64,000 nt of DNA. Source: Microbacterium timonense. Its GTDB lineage: Bacteria; Actinomycetota; Actinomycetes; Actinomycetales; Microbacteriaceae. The notes under the pieces are model-generated. The model made no database searches and was not told the origin of the DNA. It saw only the letters and a list, made by a program, of their open reading frames with translations. Shown in pieces: positions 55,095-64,000 of the stretch; positions within the stretch are counted from its first letter, which is position 1; each line of letters opens with the position of its first letter. The position numbers were made by a program, and so were the translations under genes. The DNA is taken from assembly GCF_900292075.1 (NCBI RefSeq), contig NZ_OLMV01000001.1, positions 310,001 to 374,000 on the forward strand, in the 5' to 3' direction.

Positions 55095-55706
55095 TCAGGC
55101 GGTCGGGTCCTGGCCACGCGACAGGTCGTCCCAGTCATCGATGGCACGCGACCCCGCGGCGTCGTGCGGGCGGGGACCGGGTGCGGCTCCGGTGCGCGAC
55201 ACGTCGTCTGTGCGGTAGCGGCGTCCGGTGCGCGACCAGGTGTGCGCCGTCGCGAGGACGCACACGCCGACCAGCACGAGAAGGACCCACCCCACGAGGG
55301 TGACGACGGGCCAGGCGGTCGCGGTGATGGAGGCGGCCAGCGCGCCGACGGACTGCTCACCGGCGATGCCGGTGGCCTCGGTCACGACCGACGCGACCGC
55401 CGAGACCGGGCGTTCGAGCACCACGCGAGCAGTCAGCCACGCCAGCACGACGGCCATCACGACCGACAGAGCGCCGAAGACGTACCGCAGCGCGAGGCCC
55501 ACGATCGACAGTGCCGCGCCCAGTGCCAGCACGGCCAGGCTCAGCGGGGCGAGCACCGGCACGGCGGAGGCCCCCGGCACGTCGAGCGCGTGGTGGGCAC
55601 CGTCGCGCAGCACGACGGTCAGCCAGGTCTGGGTGGACGAGATCACACCGAGCGCGCCGCACGCGATCGTCGCGACGACGGCCAGCAGGCGCACTCTGCG
55701 GATCAC
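55095..55706 (-). CDS. Trp biosynthesis-associated membrane protein
   Basis: 203-residue protein with four transmembrane helices ([46 protein letters not shown], and two more) and the family signature SSTQTWLTV near the N-terminus (TQ.W motif), then a polar C-terminal tail. Found in actinobacterial trp operons; role unproven. The GTG overlaps the hisI stop by 4 bases, so no trpE lies between them. Confidence 0.9.
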   Translation of the reverse strand: MIRRVRLLAVVATIACGALGVISSTQTWLTVVLRDGAHHALDVPGASAVPVLAPLSLAVLALGAALSIVGLALRYVFGALSVVMAVVLAWLTARVVLERPVSAVASVVTEATGIAGEQSVGALAASITATAWPVVTLVGWVLLVLVGVCVLATAHTWSRTGRRYRTDDVSRTGAAPGPRPHDAAGSRAIDDWDDLSRGQDPTA

Positions 55707-56068
55707 GCGGGAAGCTCCGGGCCGCGCACCGCGCCGAGATCGTCGGCGTCGAAGCAGGTGCGGGTGCCGGTGTGGCACGCGGGTCCGACCTGCTCGACCT
55801 GCACCAGCACCGCGTCGCCGTCGCAATCCAGCCGCGCTTCGCGTACGAGCTGGATGTTGCCCGACGTGTCGCCCTTGCGCCAGTATTCCTGGCGCGAGCG
55901 CGACCAGAAGGTCACCCGGCCTTCGGTGAGGGTGCGGCGGAGCGCCTCCGCATCCATCCAGCCGAGCATGAGCACCTCGTGGGTGTCCCACTGCTGGATG
56001 ATCGCGGCGACCAGGCCGTCCGCGTTGAACGCCACGCGGGCGACACGCTCGTCCACCGTCTCGGTCAT
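55703..56068 (-). CDS. hisI: Phosphoribosyl-AMP cyclohydrolase
   Basis: 121-residue histidine enzyme, step 3. [45 protein letters not shown] and the zinc-binding [10 protein letters not shown] are complete. A stand-alone cyclohydrolase; the step-2 enzyme HisE is a separate gene nearby. Coupled to hisF (ATGA) and to the membrane gene that follows. Confidence 0.95.
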   Translation of the reverse strand: MTETVDERVARVAFNADGLVAAIIQQWDTHEVLMLGWMDAEALRRTLTEGRVTFWSRSRQEYWRKGDTSGNIQLVREARLDCDGDAVLVQVEQVGPACHTGTRTCFDADDLGAVRGPELPA

Positions 56069-56838
56069 GACCTCACCTCCCGTACGGCGATCCCCTCGGC
56101 CGTCATCGCGGCTTTCACGTCGCCCACTGTGAGCTGTCCGGAGTGGAAGACCGACGCTGCGAGCACGGCATCCGCTCCCGCGGCGATGGCGGGCGCGAAG
56201 TCTTCGGCACTGCCGGCGCCGCCGGACGCGATCACGGGCACGCTGGAGAGCTCGCGCATGAGCGCGACCAGTTCGAGGTCGAAGCCCTGCTTGGTGCCGT
56301 CGGCGTCGATCGAGTTGACCAGGAGCTCGCCGGCACCGCGATCGATCGCCTCTCGTGCCCACGCGAGGGCGTCGAGGTCGGTCTCGGTGCGTCCGCCGTG
56401 GGTCGTCACGACGAAGCCGGAATCAGTGCGGGGCGAGCGCTTGACGTCGAGCGAGAGCACGAGCACCTGCGCGCCGAACCGGTCGGCGATCTCGTCCAGC
56501 AGCGGCGGGCGGGCGATGGCGGCGGAGTTGACGCCGATCTTGTCGGCGCCGACCGACAGCAGCCGGGCGACGTCGTCCGCTGAGCGCACTCCCCCACCGA
56601 CGGTGAGCGGGATGAACACCTCTTCGGCGGTGCGACGCACGACATCGTAGGTGGTGGCGCGCTCGTCGACCGTGGCAGTGACGTCGAGGAACGTGATCTC
56701 GTCCGCGCCCTGGCGGAAGTACTCGCGCGCCAGCTCGACCGGATCGCCCATGTCGCGCAGGTTCTGGAAGTTGACGCCCTTCACGACGCGGCCCCCCGCG
56801 ACGTCGAGGCACGGGATGACGCGGCACACCAGGCTCAT
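56065..56838 (-). CDS. hisF: Imidazole glycerol phosphate synthase subunit HisF
   Basis: 257-residue TIM-barrel cyclase subunit. [15 protein letters not shown] (first catalytic Asp), [26 protein letters not shown] and [11 protein letters not shown] are typical. HisH, its glutaminase partner, is not in the window. ATG at 56838. Confidence 0.95.
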   Translation of the reverse strand: MSLVCRVIPCLDVAGGRVVKGVNFQNLRDMGDPVELAREYFRQGADEITFLDVTATVDERATTYDVVRRTAEEVFIPLTVGGGVRSADDVARLLSVGADKIGVNSAAIARPPLLDEIADRFGAQVLVLSLDVKRSPRTDSGFVVTTHGGRTETDLDALAWAREAIDRGAGELLVNSIDADGTKQGFDLELVALMRELSSVPVIASGGAGSAEDFAPAIAAGADAVLAASVFHSGQLTVGDVKAAMTAEGIAVREVRS

Positions 56839-56854
56839 GACGCTGCCCCCGGCA

Positions 56855-57697
56855 TCACAGTCTCGCGTTGTGGATCGCGGTGACGAGGATGGCACGGGCG
56901 CCGATCGCGTAGAGCGCGTCCATGACCTGGTTGACGCCCTTGCGCGGGACCATCACGCGCACCGCCACCCATGCCGCGTCCCGCAGCGGGGAGATCGTGG
57001 GCGACTCGATTCCCGGTGCGATCTTGACCGCCTCGTCGACGAGCTCAGCGGGAAGGTCGTAGTCGACCATGACATAGCGACGGGCGACCATGACCCCGCG
57101 CAGCCGGCGCAGCAGCGTCTCGGTTCCTGCAGCCTCGGTCGGCGCACTGATCAGCACCGCCTCCGACTGCAGCAGCACGGGGCCGAAGATCTCCAGTCCG
57201 GCCTGGCGCAGCGTGGTCCCCGTGGAGACGACGTCGGCGACCGCGTCGGCCACGCCCAGCTGGACCGCCGATTCGACGGCGCCGTCCAACGGCACGAGGT
57301 CCACGGCGACGCCGTGCTCGTCGAGGAAGGCGTCCACGAGCCCGGGGTATGCGGTCGCGACCCGCACCCCCTCGAGGTCGTGGACGTCATCGAAGCGTCC
57401 GGGCGGGCCGGCGAAGCGGAACGTCGAGTCGCCGAAGCCCAGTGCCTCGATCTCCTGGGCACCGGGCATTCGGGCATCCAGCAGCAGGTCGCGTCCGGTG
57501 ATGCCGACATCCAGTGCACCGGAACCGACGTACGTGGCGATGTCCTTGGGGCGGAGGTAGAAGAACTCGACCTCGTTCTGAGGGTCGATGACGTGCAGGT
57601 CCTTCGGATCGCGACGACCGATGTAACCGGCCTCGTGGAGCATCTCGGAGGCGGTCTCGGCGAGCGAGCCCTTGTTCGGCACGGCGATTCGCAGCAT
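56855..57697 (-). CDS. hisG: ATP phosphoribosyltransferase (long form)
   Basis: 280-residue first enzyme of histidine synthesis, feedback-inhibited by histidine. The N-terminal [24 protein letters not shown], the PRPP loop [19 protein letters not shown] and the C-terminal ACT-like regulatory domain (residues about 205-280; [22 protein letters not shown]) identify the long, hexameric type that needs no HisZ. Confidence 0.95.
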   Translation of the reverse strand: MLRIAVPNKGSLAETASEMLHEAGYIGRRDPKDLHVIDPQNEVEFFYLRPKDIATYVGSGALDVGITGRDLLLDARMPGAQEIEALGFGDSTFRFAGPPGRFDDVHDLEGVRVATAYPGLVDAFLDEHGVAVDLVPLDGAVESAVQLGVADAVADVVSTGTTLRQAGLEIFGPVLLQSEAVLISAPTEAAGTETLLRRLRGVMVARRYVMVDYDLPAELVDEAVKIAPGIESPTISPLRDAAWVAVRVMVPRKGVNQVMDALYAIGARAILVTAIHNARL

Positions 57698-57740
57698 GGC
57701 AGCGTGTCTTTCGGGTTCGAGGATGGGAGGTGACGCGCGC

Positions 57741-58004
57741 TCAGAGATGTCGGTAGACGTCTTCGAGGCTCAGTCCCTTCGCGAGCATGAGCACCTGCAG
57801 GTGGTACAGCAGCTGCGAGATCTCCTCGGCCGCGGCATCCGTGGACTCGTACTCGGCCGCCATCCATACTTCGGCGGCCTCTTCGACGATCTTCTTCCCG
57901 ATGGCGTGGACGCCCGCATCCAGCTGTGCGACGGTGCCCGATCCCTCGGGGCGCTCGCTCGCCTTCGCGGCGAGCTCGGCGTACAGCGAGTCGAACGTCT
58001 TCAC
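57741..58004 (-). CDS. hisE: Phosphoribosyl-ATP pyrophosphatase
   Basis: 87-residue MazG-fold enzyme, step 2 of histidine synthesis: [16 protein letters not shown] and [20 protein letters not shown] hold the metal-binding Glu and Asp/Glu positions. A TACCCT -10 at 58011-58016 is followed by 6 bases and then GTG at 58004, which I chose; ATG 58007 would add one residue. It begins the hisE-hisG-hisF-hisI run. Confidence 0.92.
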   Translation of the reverse strand: MKTFDSLYAELAAKASERPEGSGTVAQLDAGVHAIGKKIVEEAAEVWMAAEYESTDAAAEEISQLLYHLQVLMLAKGLSLEDVYRHL

Positions 58005-58010
58005 CATGCC

Positions 58011-58016
58011 AGGGTA
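58011..58016 (-). promoter_or_regulatory. -10 element TACCCT of a predicted leaderless promoter for the hisEGFI run
   Basis: Minus-strand TACCCT, 6-base spacer containing ATG, then GTG at 58004. Confidence 0.45.
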
Positions 58017-58080
58017 TCGCCCTTCCACGGGGCCCCTGCCCGCGTTACCGCGGCGATGCGTCTCGTGCCGGGCCGCCGCG

Positions 58081-58608
58081 TCAGTGGGCGAGGATGCTGA
58101 GACCGATGACCAGCGCACCCATCACCGTGGTCGTCAGAACACCCGCGATGCGCCACGGCCATGAGCTGCCGTTGCGGGCGGCGTTGGCGTAGCCGATCAC
58201 GGCGAGCATGACGATGCCGCTGCCCAGCGCGAGGAAGTACGCCGTGTACTCCTCGATGAGGCCGATCGTCCCGAGGAACAGCAGCGCCGCCGGAACGAGC
58301 ATCGCGACCAGCATTCCGGAGGCGTGGCGCGCGCCGTCGGCCACGGCGGTCTTCAGCGGCTTCGCGGGCTGCGCCGCCCGGCTGGCCACCACGGCCGCGT
58401 AGATGTGCGCGAGCCAGAAGACGACCACGGTGCCCACGACGAACAGGAGGACCTCGAAGTCGGTGTCCTCCTCCCAGCCCACCGCGACGAGCGCCGTCAC
58501 GAGGACGAGCCCGTAGACGGCGTGTTCGCCGCTGTAGGCATCCAGCACGCGACGCGCTCCGCGGCGGTGGCGCGGTGAGGGGGTCGTGGCCTCGTCATCG
58601 GCGGTCAT
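58081..58608 (-). CDS. Membrane protein, unknown function
   Basis: 175 residues with about four transmembrane helices ([76 protein letters not shown], last one [22 protein letters not shown]) and a charged N-terminus. No family recognised. It lies between rpe and hisE, as in related actinobacteria. GAGGAACGA precedes the ATG. Confidence 0.75.
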   Translation of the reverse strand: MTADDEATTPSPRHRRGARRVLDAYSGEHAVYGLVLVTALVAVGWEEDTDFEVLLFVVGTVVVFWLAHIYAAVVASRAAQPAKPLKTAVADGARHASGMLVAMLVPAALLFLGTIGLIEEYTAYFLALGSGIVMLAVIGYANAARNGSSWPWRIAGVLTTTVMGALVIGLSILAH

Positions 58609-58648
58609 CTTCGTTCCTCGCCTTCAGCGCCGCGTCCGTTCGGCGACG

Positions 58649-59341
58649 TCAGTGGATGTGACTGCGTGCGCTGTCGCGCAGCGCGGCGATCGCTCTTTCG
58701 GGGTCTCCGGCTCCGAACACCGCGGATCCCGCGACGAAGGTGTCGGCACCGGCCTCGGCGGCCTGCGCGATCGTCGACTCGCCGATGCCCCCGTCCACCT
58801 GCAGCCACACCGACGATCCCCGTCGGCGGGCCTCATCCGCCAGCCGGCGCAGCTTCGGCATGGTCTCGGGCATGAACGACTGACCGCCGAAGCCCGGTTC
58901 GACGGTCATCACCAGCACCTGGTCGAAATCGTCGAGGAGGTCGAACAGCCCGTCCACCGGAGTGGCGGGTTTCACGGCGACCCCCGCGCGGGCGCCGATG
59001 TCGCGCAGCCGGCGCGCGAGCGCGACCGGCTCGGTGGCCGCTTCCAGGTGAAAGGTCACCGAGGCGGCACCCAGCTCGGCGTAGCCCGGTGCCCACCTGT
59101 CGGGGTCGGTGATCATCAGATGCACGTCCAGGGGCACGGGGCTCGTCTCCTGGATGCGCTCCACCATCTGGGGTCCGAAGGTGAGGTTGGGAACGAAGTG
59201 GTTGTCCATCACGTCGACGTGGACGAAGTCTGCGGTCCCGATCCGCGCCAGCTCGGACTGCATGTTGACGAAGTCGGCCGCGAGGATGCTGGGATTGATG
59301 CGGATGCCGCGCTGGCGGCCGTCGTCGTCGCTGGGGAGCAC
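58649..59341 (-). CDS. rpe: Ribulose-phosphate 3-epimerase
   Basis: 230-residue TIM barrel of the pentose phosphate pathway: INPSILAADFVNMQSEL, VHVDVMDNHFVPNLTFGP, DVHLMITDPDRW, MTVEPGFGGQSFM and VDGGIGESTI are all present, with the metal His/Asp residues. GTG at 59341 with CATAAT 6 bases upstream. Confidence 0.95.
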   Translation of the reverse strand: MLPSDDDGRQRGIRINPSILAADFVNMQSELARIGTADFVHVDVMDNHFVPNLTFGPQMVERIQETSPVPLDVHLMITDPDRWAPGYAELGAASVTFHLEAATEPVALARRLRDIGARAGVAVKPATPVDGLFDLLDDFDQVLVMTVEPGFGGQSFMPETMPKLRRLADEARRRGSSVWLQVDGGIGESTIAQAAEAGADTFVAGSAVFGAGDPERAIAALRDSARSHIH

Positions 59342-59347
59342 GCGTCC

Positions 59348-59353
59348 ATTATG
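59348..59353 (-). promoter_or_regulatory. -10 element CATAAT of a predicted leaderless promoter for rpe
   Basis: Minus-strand CATAAT, 6-base spacer, GTG at 59341. Confidence 0.5.
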
Positions 59354-59386
59354 GTCGAGGCTCGCCCTCGGGCCCGGCGGTGTGCG

Positions 59387-60757
59387 TCACACGCGCCGCA
59401 GCAGGGAGATCGACATGGCGTCCGTGTTGTGGCGGTGGGGCCACAGCTGGGTGCGTCCGCTCCCGTCCGCCTGGGCGGGCAGACCCGGATCGGCTTCGGC
59501 CAGGGCAGTGACGACCTCACGTGCGGACACCTCCTCGAGCGCGCCCTCCCACTCCCGGCGGATGTCGGCGACCACACCGGCCGTCTCGGCCAGGTGCGGC
59601 GAGCACGTGACGTACGCGACGATCCCGCCCGGCTTCAGCGCGCCGATCGCCGCATCCAGCAGTTCCCGCTGCAGCTGGGTCAGCGCGGGCACGTCGCTGG
59701 GAGATTTGCGCCAGCGTGCCTCGGGGCGGCGCCGCAGGGCCCCGAGACCGGTGCACGGCGCATCGACGAGGATCCTGTCGTACGTCCCGGGTGCCTCCGC
59801 CGCCCGTGTGCGTCCGTCCTCCTCCGACACCGGCACGTCCATGGGAACCCCGGCGAGAGCCTGGCGGACGAGCCCGGCACGCGCCGGCGAGATCTCGTTG
59901 GCCTCGAGCCTCGCGTCGTTGCGGAGGGCCTCCGCGGCCAGGACTGCGGTCTTCCCGCCCGGGCCGGCGCACAGATCGAGCCACCGCTCGCCCGCAGTGA
60001 CGGGGACGGCGCGCGTGAGAGCCAGTGCGGCCAGCTGCGACCCCTCGTCCTGCACGCGGATCCGGCCGCCCGAGCCACGCACCAGCGCGTCGGGGTCGCC
60101 ACCGCCCAGGCGGAAGCCGATCGGCGAGTACGGCGTCCGGCGCGCGTCGCCGGGTGCATCCGCCAGGTCGGGAAGCGCCGCCATCGTCACGCGTGGTGAC
60201 GCGTTGTCGGCGGTCAGGAGCGCTTCCAGCTCGTCCGCGCGTCCTTCGGCCGCCAGCGCACGCCGGAACGCCCTGACCACCCACACCGGGTGGGAGAAGA
60301 GCAGGCCCAGCTGCTCGTCATCGGAGCGTGCGCTCTCGGCCACGTGGGTCATCCAATCCCCCGGCGTGTCGCGGGAGACCCGCCGGAGCACCGCGTTCGC
60401 GAACCCCGCGGCACCGCGGCCGCCGGCGGTGCGCGCCAGCTCGACCGACTCGTGGACCGCCGCATGCGACGCGACACGTGTCGACAGCAGCTGGTGCACG
60501 CCGAGCCGCAGTGCGTCGAGCACCCCGGGATCGATGTCGGTCACCGGCCGATCGGCGGCGATCGCGATGACGGCGTCGTACGTGCCCTGACGCCGCAGCG
60601 TTCCATACGTCAGTTCGGTCGCCAGTGCCGCGTCCGCCGTGGACAGCCCGGCGCGTCCGATCGCGGCGGGCAGCAGGAGGTTCGCGTACGCGTCGGATTC
60701 GTGCACGGCCCGCAGGGTGTCGAAGGCGACGCGGCGGGCGGCGACTGCGCGGCTCAC
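59387..60757 (-). CDS. rsmB: 16S rRNA (cytosine-C5)-methyltransferase RsmB-type
   Basis: 456-residue enzyme with an N-terminal NusB-like RNA-binding domain (residues 1-140; VAARRVAFDTLRAVHESDAYANLLLPAAIGR) and a C-terminal Rossmann methyltransferase: LDLCAGPGGKTAVLA (SAM), VDAPCTGLGALRRRPEARW and YVTCSPHLAETAGVV with the two catalytic Cys. GTG start overlaps the fmt stop by 4 bases, as in other bacteria. Confidence 0.93.
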   Translation of the reverse strand: MSRAVAARRVAFDTLRAVHESDAYANLLLPAAIGRAGLSTADAALATELTYGTLRRQGTYDAVIAIAADRPVTDIDPGVLDALRLGVHQLLSTRVASHAAVHESVELARTAGGRGAAGFANAVLRRVSRDTPGDWMTHVAESARSDDEQLGLLFSHPVWVVRAFRRALAAEGRADELEALLTADNASPRVTMAALPDLADAPGDARRTPYSPIGFRLGGGDPDALVRGSGGRIRVQDEGSQLAALALTRAVPVTAGERWLDLCAGPGGKTAVLAAEALRNDARLEANEISPARAGLVRQALAGVPMDVPVSEEDGRTRAAEAPGTYDRILVDAPCTGLGALRRRPEARWRKSPSDVPALTQLQRELLDAAIGALKPGGIVAYVTCSPHLAETAGVVADIRREWEGALEEVSAREVVTALAEADPGLPAQADGSGRTQLWPHRHNTDAMSISLLRRV

Positions 60758-61677
60758 GATCCGGCCACCGCGCTCGTGTCGCGCCGGCCCCGCCACCAGT
60801 CCGCTGCCCGCATCGGTCCTCTGCCGGCCGGCTGGACCGTCTCCACGACGATGGGGTCCGACCCGGTGCCGGCGATGACGTGCCGCCCGTGCAGCGCGAG
60901 CGCGCCCGGTGCCAGGCGCGGGGCGTCCTGGGGAGCACGCGCCACCGCGAGCAGCTTGAGGCGCGCCCCGTCGATGGTCGTATGCGCGCCCGGCTCCGGG
61001 GTGACTCCGCGGATGCGGCCGAGGACCGCCGCCGCCGGCTCCTGCCAGCGGACCCGGCCGTCGTCGTCTCCGAGCTTGGGGGCGAGAGTGGGCTCGCCCT
61101 GCTGCGGCTGCGCGACGGCCGAGCCCGCGGCGATCGCGTCCACGACGCCGGCCAGCAGGTCTGCGCCCTCGTCGGCGAGTGTGCTCAGGAGATCTCCCGC
61201 CGTCGCGTCAGCGGGGATGTCCACGGCGGTCTCGCCGAAGACGTCGCCCGCGTCCAGCTCCGGTACGAGCTGGAACACGCTGGCTCCGGTGCGGGTGTCG
61301 CCGGCGATGAGGGCGTGCTGGACCGGGGCTGCGCCGCGCCAGCGCGGCAGCAGCGAGAAGTGCAGGTTGATCCAGCCGTGGGTGGGCGCCGACAGGAGCG
61401 GCTCGCGGACGAGACCTCCGTAGGCGACGATGACGCCCAGGTCGGGGCGCAGCGCGGTGATGCGCTCAGTGACGTCCGTGTCCAGCCGGTCGGCGCGCAT
61501 CACCGGGATACCCAGCTCGTCGGCGGCTACGGCCACCGGCGACGGAGTCATCACGCGTTTGCGCCCGATCGGCGCGTCCCGCCGGGTCACCACCGCGACC
61601 ACGTCGTGCGCGCCCGCGGCCAATCGCCGCAGCGACGGCACGGCGGGCGCGGGAGTGCCGGCGAAGACGAGACGCAT
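60754..61677 (-). CDS. fmt: Methionyl-tRNA formyltransferase
   Basis: 307-residue enzyme forming fMet-tRNA for translation start. The N-terminal formyl-transfer domain has INLHFSLLPRWRGAAPVQHALIAGD (catalytic Asn and His) and VFQLVPELDAGDVF (Asp); the C-terminal OB-like tRNA-binding domain covers about 205-300. CAGGAG precedes the ATG. Confidence 0.95.
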   Translation of the reverse strand: MRLVFAGTPAPAVPSLRRLAAGAHDVVAVVTRRDAPIGRKRVMTPSPVAVAADELGIPVMRADRLDTDVTERITALRPDLGVIVAYGGLVREPLLSAPTHGWINLHFSLLPRWRGAAPVQHALIAGDTRTGASVFQLVPELDAGDVFGETAVDIPADATAGDLLSTLADEGADLLAGVVDAIAAGSAVAQPQQGEPTLAPKLGDDDGRVRWQEPAAAVLGRIRGVTPEPGAHTTIDGARLKLLAVARAPQDAPRLAPGALALHGRHVIAGTGSDPIVVETVQPAGRGPMRAADWWRGRRDTSAVAGS

Positions 61678-61698
61678 GGCGCTCCTGAACGTCGAGGG

Positions 61699-63714
61699 TC
61701 ACAGATCGAGATCGGGTACGTCGACCCGGACCTTCAGTGTATTGGCGGTCCCTGGTGGGCGTCCCTTGACGGGACGGCGGCCCTTGACGGCATGACCCAC
61801 GACCGATGCCCGCAGGCTCTCCGTCACCCGCGCCCCGAGGCCGTACTCGAAACGCACGAGCGCACGCACCGTGTCCTCGCGCGCGAGCGGCCCGAGCACC
61901 GCGTCGGCGTCGAGCTCGGGAACGGCACGGCGCAGCTCTTGCAGCGCGGTGTCCACGGCACGTCGCGGACCTTCGACCGCCGCCACCCGCACCGTCGGCG
62001 GCATCCGAAGCGGCGCCCGATCGGCCAGCTCCGCCCGGGCGTATGCGGCCTGCGTCCATGTCGCCAGCGCGCGCGCGACGTCACCGGTCACGCCGACGAG
62101 GTGGACCGGCGCGCCGGGGGCCGCCAGGGCGGCCGCGTTGGACCACCAGCGCAGACACGACTCGCCGATGCGAAGATCGTCGGCCATGAGCATGCGGTCG
62201 CCGTCCAGCAGGATCACGGCACGGTAGCCGCCCGCCGCGAGGGGCTCGGCACCGCGGGTGGCGACCACCAGGGCGGGCCGTCCGTCGACCTCGGCGACAG
62301 GGTGGTCGCCGTCGGCGACGATGACGCGGATGCCGGGGAACGCGCGCCCCAGTTCGTCGGCGGTCCGTTCACTGCCCGACGACGCCATCCGGAGCATCGT
62401 CGAGGAGCACTGCGGGCACGTCCATGCGTGCGCCGACCGCCCGCACCACGAGCAGGTCGGCACGGCGCCGTGCCGGGCAGCGTGCAGGGGTCCGCCGCAA
62501 TGCGCGCAGCGCGCCGGATGCCGGCACTGGGCGCACACGAGGACCGGCGCGTACCCCGGTCGCGCCACCTGCACGAGCACGGGCCCCGTGGCCAATGCCT
62601 CACGCGCGGCCGCGAACACCGAGGATGGCACCCGCGCCGAGTGGGATTCACCCTCCCTCGTCGCGCTGAGCACGACCCGGGGGCTGACGCGGCGTGCCGG
62701 CGGCACGTCGCGGACCCAGCCGACCCCCACCAGCCGCTCCACGTCTGTCGTGCGCGTGTGGCCGGCGAAGAGGAGAGCGCCGCCTTCGAGCTCCTGCCTG
62801 AGCAGCGCCGCGTCGCGCGCGTGGACGCCGGGACTGAGCGGCTCGGCCAGCAGCGGGTCGCCGTCGTCCCACAGCGCCACCAGGCCGAGTGTCGAGACCG
62901 GCGCATACACGGCGGAGCGATTGCCGATCACGACACAGGGGGCGTCGGCGAGGGTGCGCAGGAATGCCGCGTAGCGCGCGGGTCCGCTCTGCTTCGCGTC
63001 GTCGCGGACGAGCGCGTCGGCGGGGACACGGGCGCCCAGGGCCGCCTCGAGCTGAGCACGGTCCCGGTGGTCGGGGACGGCGATGACCGTGCTGCGCCCG
63101 GCGACGAGGGCATGAGTCGCCGCCGCCGCCAGCAAGAGCGCCCAGCTGCCGACCACGGCACCGTCTGCCAGCGCTGCCGGCACAGGTGGAGCGTCGAGCG
63201 CGACCCGCTCGCCGCCGTCCAGCGCCTGCGTGAGACCGGGGTACGCGGCCAGGACGGCATCGGCCCACTGCACGTGCTCGTCCTCGACCGCCGGATGCGG
63301 TGGCGGGTCCGCCGCGAGCCAGGCCTTCTCGGCGCGCACCATGCGCTTGGGGATCGCCAGGCGGAGGATGTCGCCCGCGGAGCCGGCGGCGCGGTCGGCG
63401 GCGCGCCGGGCCAGCGAGTACAGGGCCGGGGTCAGCACCGGGACCGGAGAGACGACGGCCTCCAGCTGCGAGAGCGGCCGGTCCGAGGCATCCGGTTCCC
63501 CCACCTCGACGAGGAGCCCGTCCACGACGCGTCCGGCGCTGCGCAGCGGCACCCGCACGCGCACACCCGGCAGCGCCTCGTGGGCCAGCTCCGCGGGGAT
63601 CTCGTAGTCGAACAGACGGTCCAGCTGCGGCAACGGCGACTCGATCAGCACGCGGGCGACGCGGCGCACGCGGGCGGCGCCGGGCCCGTGATCTTCGTCG
63701 TGCACCGCGGTCAC
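61699..63714 (-). CDS. priA: PriA-like primosomal protein N', helicase motifs absent
   Basis: 671-residue replication-restart protein. The N-terminal DNA-binding domain (RVLIESPLPQLDRLFDYEIP, VRVRVPLRSAGRVVDGLLVEV) and the zinc region CAQCRHPARCAHCGGPL...CSWCG...CPQC are intact. No Walker A (GxGKT) or DEAH box is visible in the middle part, so no ATP-driven unwinding is expected, as is known for actinobacterial PriA. GTG at 63714 chosen; the frame upstream reads into metK. It lies 10 bases after metK. Confidence 0.9.
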   Translation of the reverse strand: MTAVHDEDHGPGAARVRRVARVLIESPLPQLDRLFDYEIPAELAHEALPGVRVRVPLRSAGRVVDGLLVEVGEPDASDRPLSQLEAVVSPVPVLTPALYSLARRAADRAAGSAGDILRLAIPKRMVRAEKAWLAADPPPHPAVEDEHVQWADAVLAAYPGLTQALDGGERVALDAPPVPAALADGAVVGSWALLLAAAATHALVAGRSTVIAVPDHRDRAQLEAALGARVPADALVRDDAKQSGPARYAAFLRTLADAPCVVIGNRSAVYAPVSTLGLVALWDDGDPLLAEPLSPGVHARDAALLRQELEGGALLFAGHTRTTDVERLVGVGWVRDVPPARRVSPRVVLSATREGESHSARVPSSVFAAAREALATGPVLVQVARPGYAPVLVCAQCRHPARCAHCGGPLHAARHGAVPTCSWCGRSAHAWTCPQCSSTMLRMASSGSERTADELGRAFPGIRVIVADGDHPVAEVDGRPALVVATRGAEPLAAGGYRAVILLDGDRMLMADDLRIGESCLRWWSNAAALAAPGAPVHLVGVTGDVARALATWTQAAYARAELADRAPLRMPPTVRVAAVEGPRRAVDTALQELRRAVPELDADAVLGPLAREDTVRALVRFEYGLGARVTESLRASVVGHAVKGRRPVKGRPPGTANTLKVRVDVPDLDL

Positions 63715-63724
63715 GCGGCCGGTG

Positions 63725-64000
63725 TCAGAGTCCCGCTGCCGCGCGGAGGGCGTCCGCGCGGTCGGTGCGCTCCCACGTGAAATCGGGCAGCTCACGGCCG
63801 AAGTGACCGTAGGCGGCCGTCTGCGCGTAGATGGGGCGCAACAGGTCGAGCTGATTGATGATCGCCTTGGGGCGCAGGTCGAACACCTCGAGGATCGCGG
63901 ATGTGATGGCGTCGTCGGAGACGCGGCCGGTGCCGAACGTCTCGACGTACAGCCCCACCGGCTTGGCCTTGCCGATGGCGTACGCGACCTGCACCTCGAG
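63725..64000 (-). CDS. metK: S-adenosylmethionine synthetase, C-terminal part
   Basis: Last 91 codons of MetK; the gene continues past the right edge. [23 protein letters not shown] is the C-terminal domain, followed by [39 protein letters not shown], all standard for MetK. It makes the methyl donor used by TrmI and RsmB. Start not visible. Confidence 0.95.
   Translation of the reverse strand, partial: LEVQVAYAIGKAKPVGLYVETFGTGRVSDDAITSAILEVFDLRPKAIINQLDLLRPIYAQTAAYGHFGRELPDFTWERTDRADALRAAAGL

Noticed and set aside
60625..63780. A 1051-codon open frame opposite rsmB, fmt and priA
   Set aside because: It runs across three real genes, has no ribosome site or promoter, and reads as Arg/Gly/His-rich low-complexity sequence.

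Overview
The window is GC-rich chromosomal DNA of an actinobacterium. RbpA, the PafBC pair next to tatA-tatC and a HelY-type helicase, an ANTAR regulator, a helicase-dead-looking PriA, and the HGxxPAAW protein with the Trp-associated membrane protein inside a his-trp block all point to Microbacteriaceae, most likely Microbacterium or a close relative. This is inference from gene content and order; no 16S gene is present. Almost every base lies in a gene, genes often overlap by 4 bases (ATGA/GTGA), and there is no prophage, insertion sequence, CRISPR array or rRNA.

Layout. 1-4.4 kb: the 3' end of uppP, a PAC2-family gene, then a HAD phosphatase and tRNA m1A58 methyltransferase, and an FKBP lipoprotein. 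4.5-12.1 kb: pafB-pafC, tatA-tatC, helY, lnt, and rbpA facing back, a classic actinobacterial housekeeping order. 12.2-17.3 kb: GDPD, SPFH and NfeD genes (membrane), then an SDR protein and an S9 peptidase. 17.3-21.1 kb: a DUF308/HdeD membrane protein, a molybdopterin protein with its flavin reductase and a zinc-ribbon protein, an AEC transporter and a PNPOx-like protein. 21.2-34.5 kb: a region of small, mostly single-gene accessory functions (YdeI, 2H phosphoesterase, Nudix, MarR/VOC, AraC-GyrI, GNAT, two MFS carriers, DHFR-like, DUF2087, SGNH, LLM, phosphoribosyltransferase), including a patch at 21.87-23.56 kb with diverged palindromic repeats between the genes. 34.5-40.3 kb: DUF885 peptidase, polA, thioesterase, ANTAR regulator, tRNA-Leu(CAA). 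40.4-42.7 kb: a PadR-regulated DUF1048/ABC-exporter operon. 42.8-64 kb: one long minus-strand series metK, priA, fmt, rsmB, rpe, a membrane protein, hisE, hisG, hisF, hisI, Trp-associated genes, trpC, trpB, trpA, lgt, gltB, gltD, pyk and a SHOCT protein.

The genes work together mainly as core metabolism: amino-acid synthesis (Trp, His, Glu), lipoprotein maturation (lgt and lnt are both present), protein export (TatAC), translation (tRNA and rRNA modification, fMet-tRNA) and DNA replication/repair control (polA, priA, PafBC). Regulation is visible in three forms. First, many single genes have a TANNNT hexamer 6-7 bases before the start codon, predicting leaderless mRNAs. Second, perfect palindromic operators lie in front of the MarR/VOC and PadR genes. 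Third, strong hairpin terminators sit at convergent junctions, three of them sharing one stem core. The most novel-looking items are the diverged palindromic repeat family at 21.87-23.56 kb, the three-gene molybdopterin/flavin/zinc-ribbon cassette, an SDR protein without the usual catalytic Tyr spacing, and a secreted protein made of two Cys-pair repeats.
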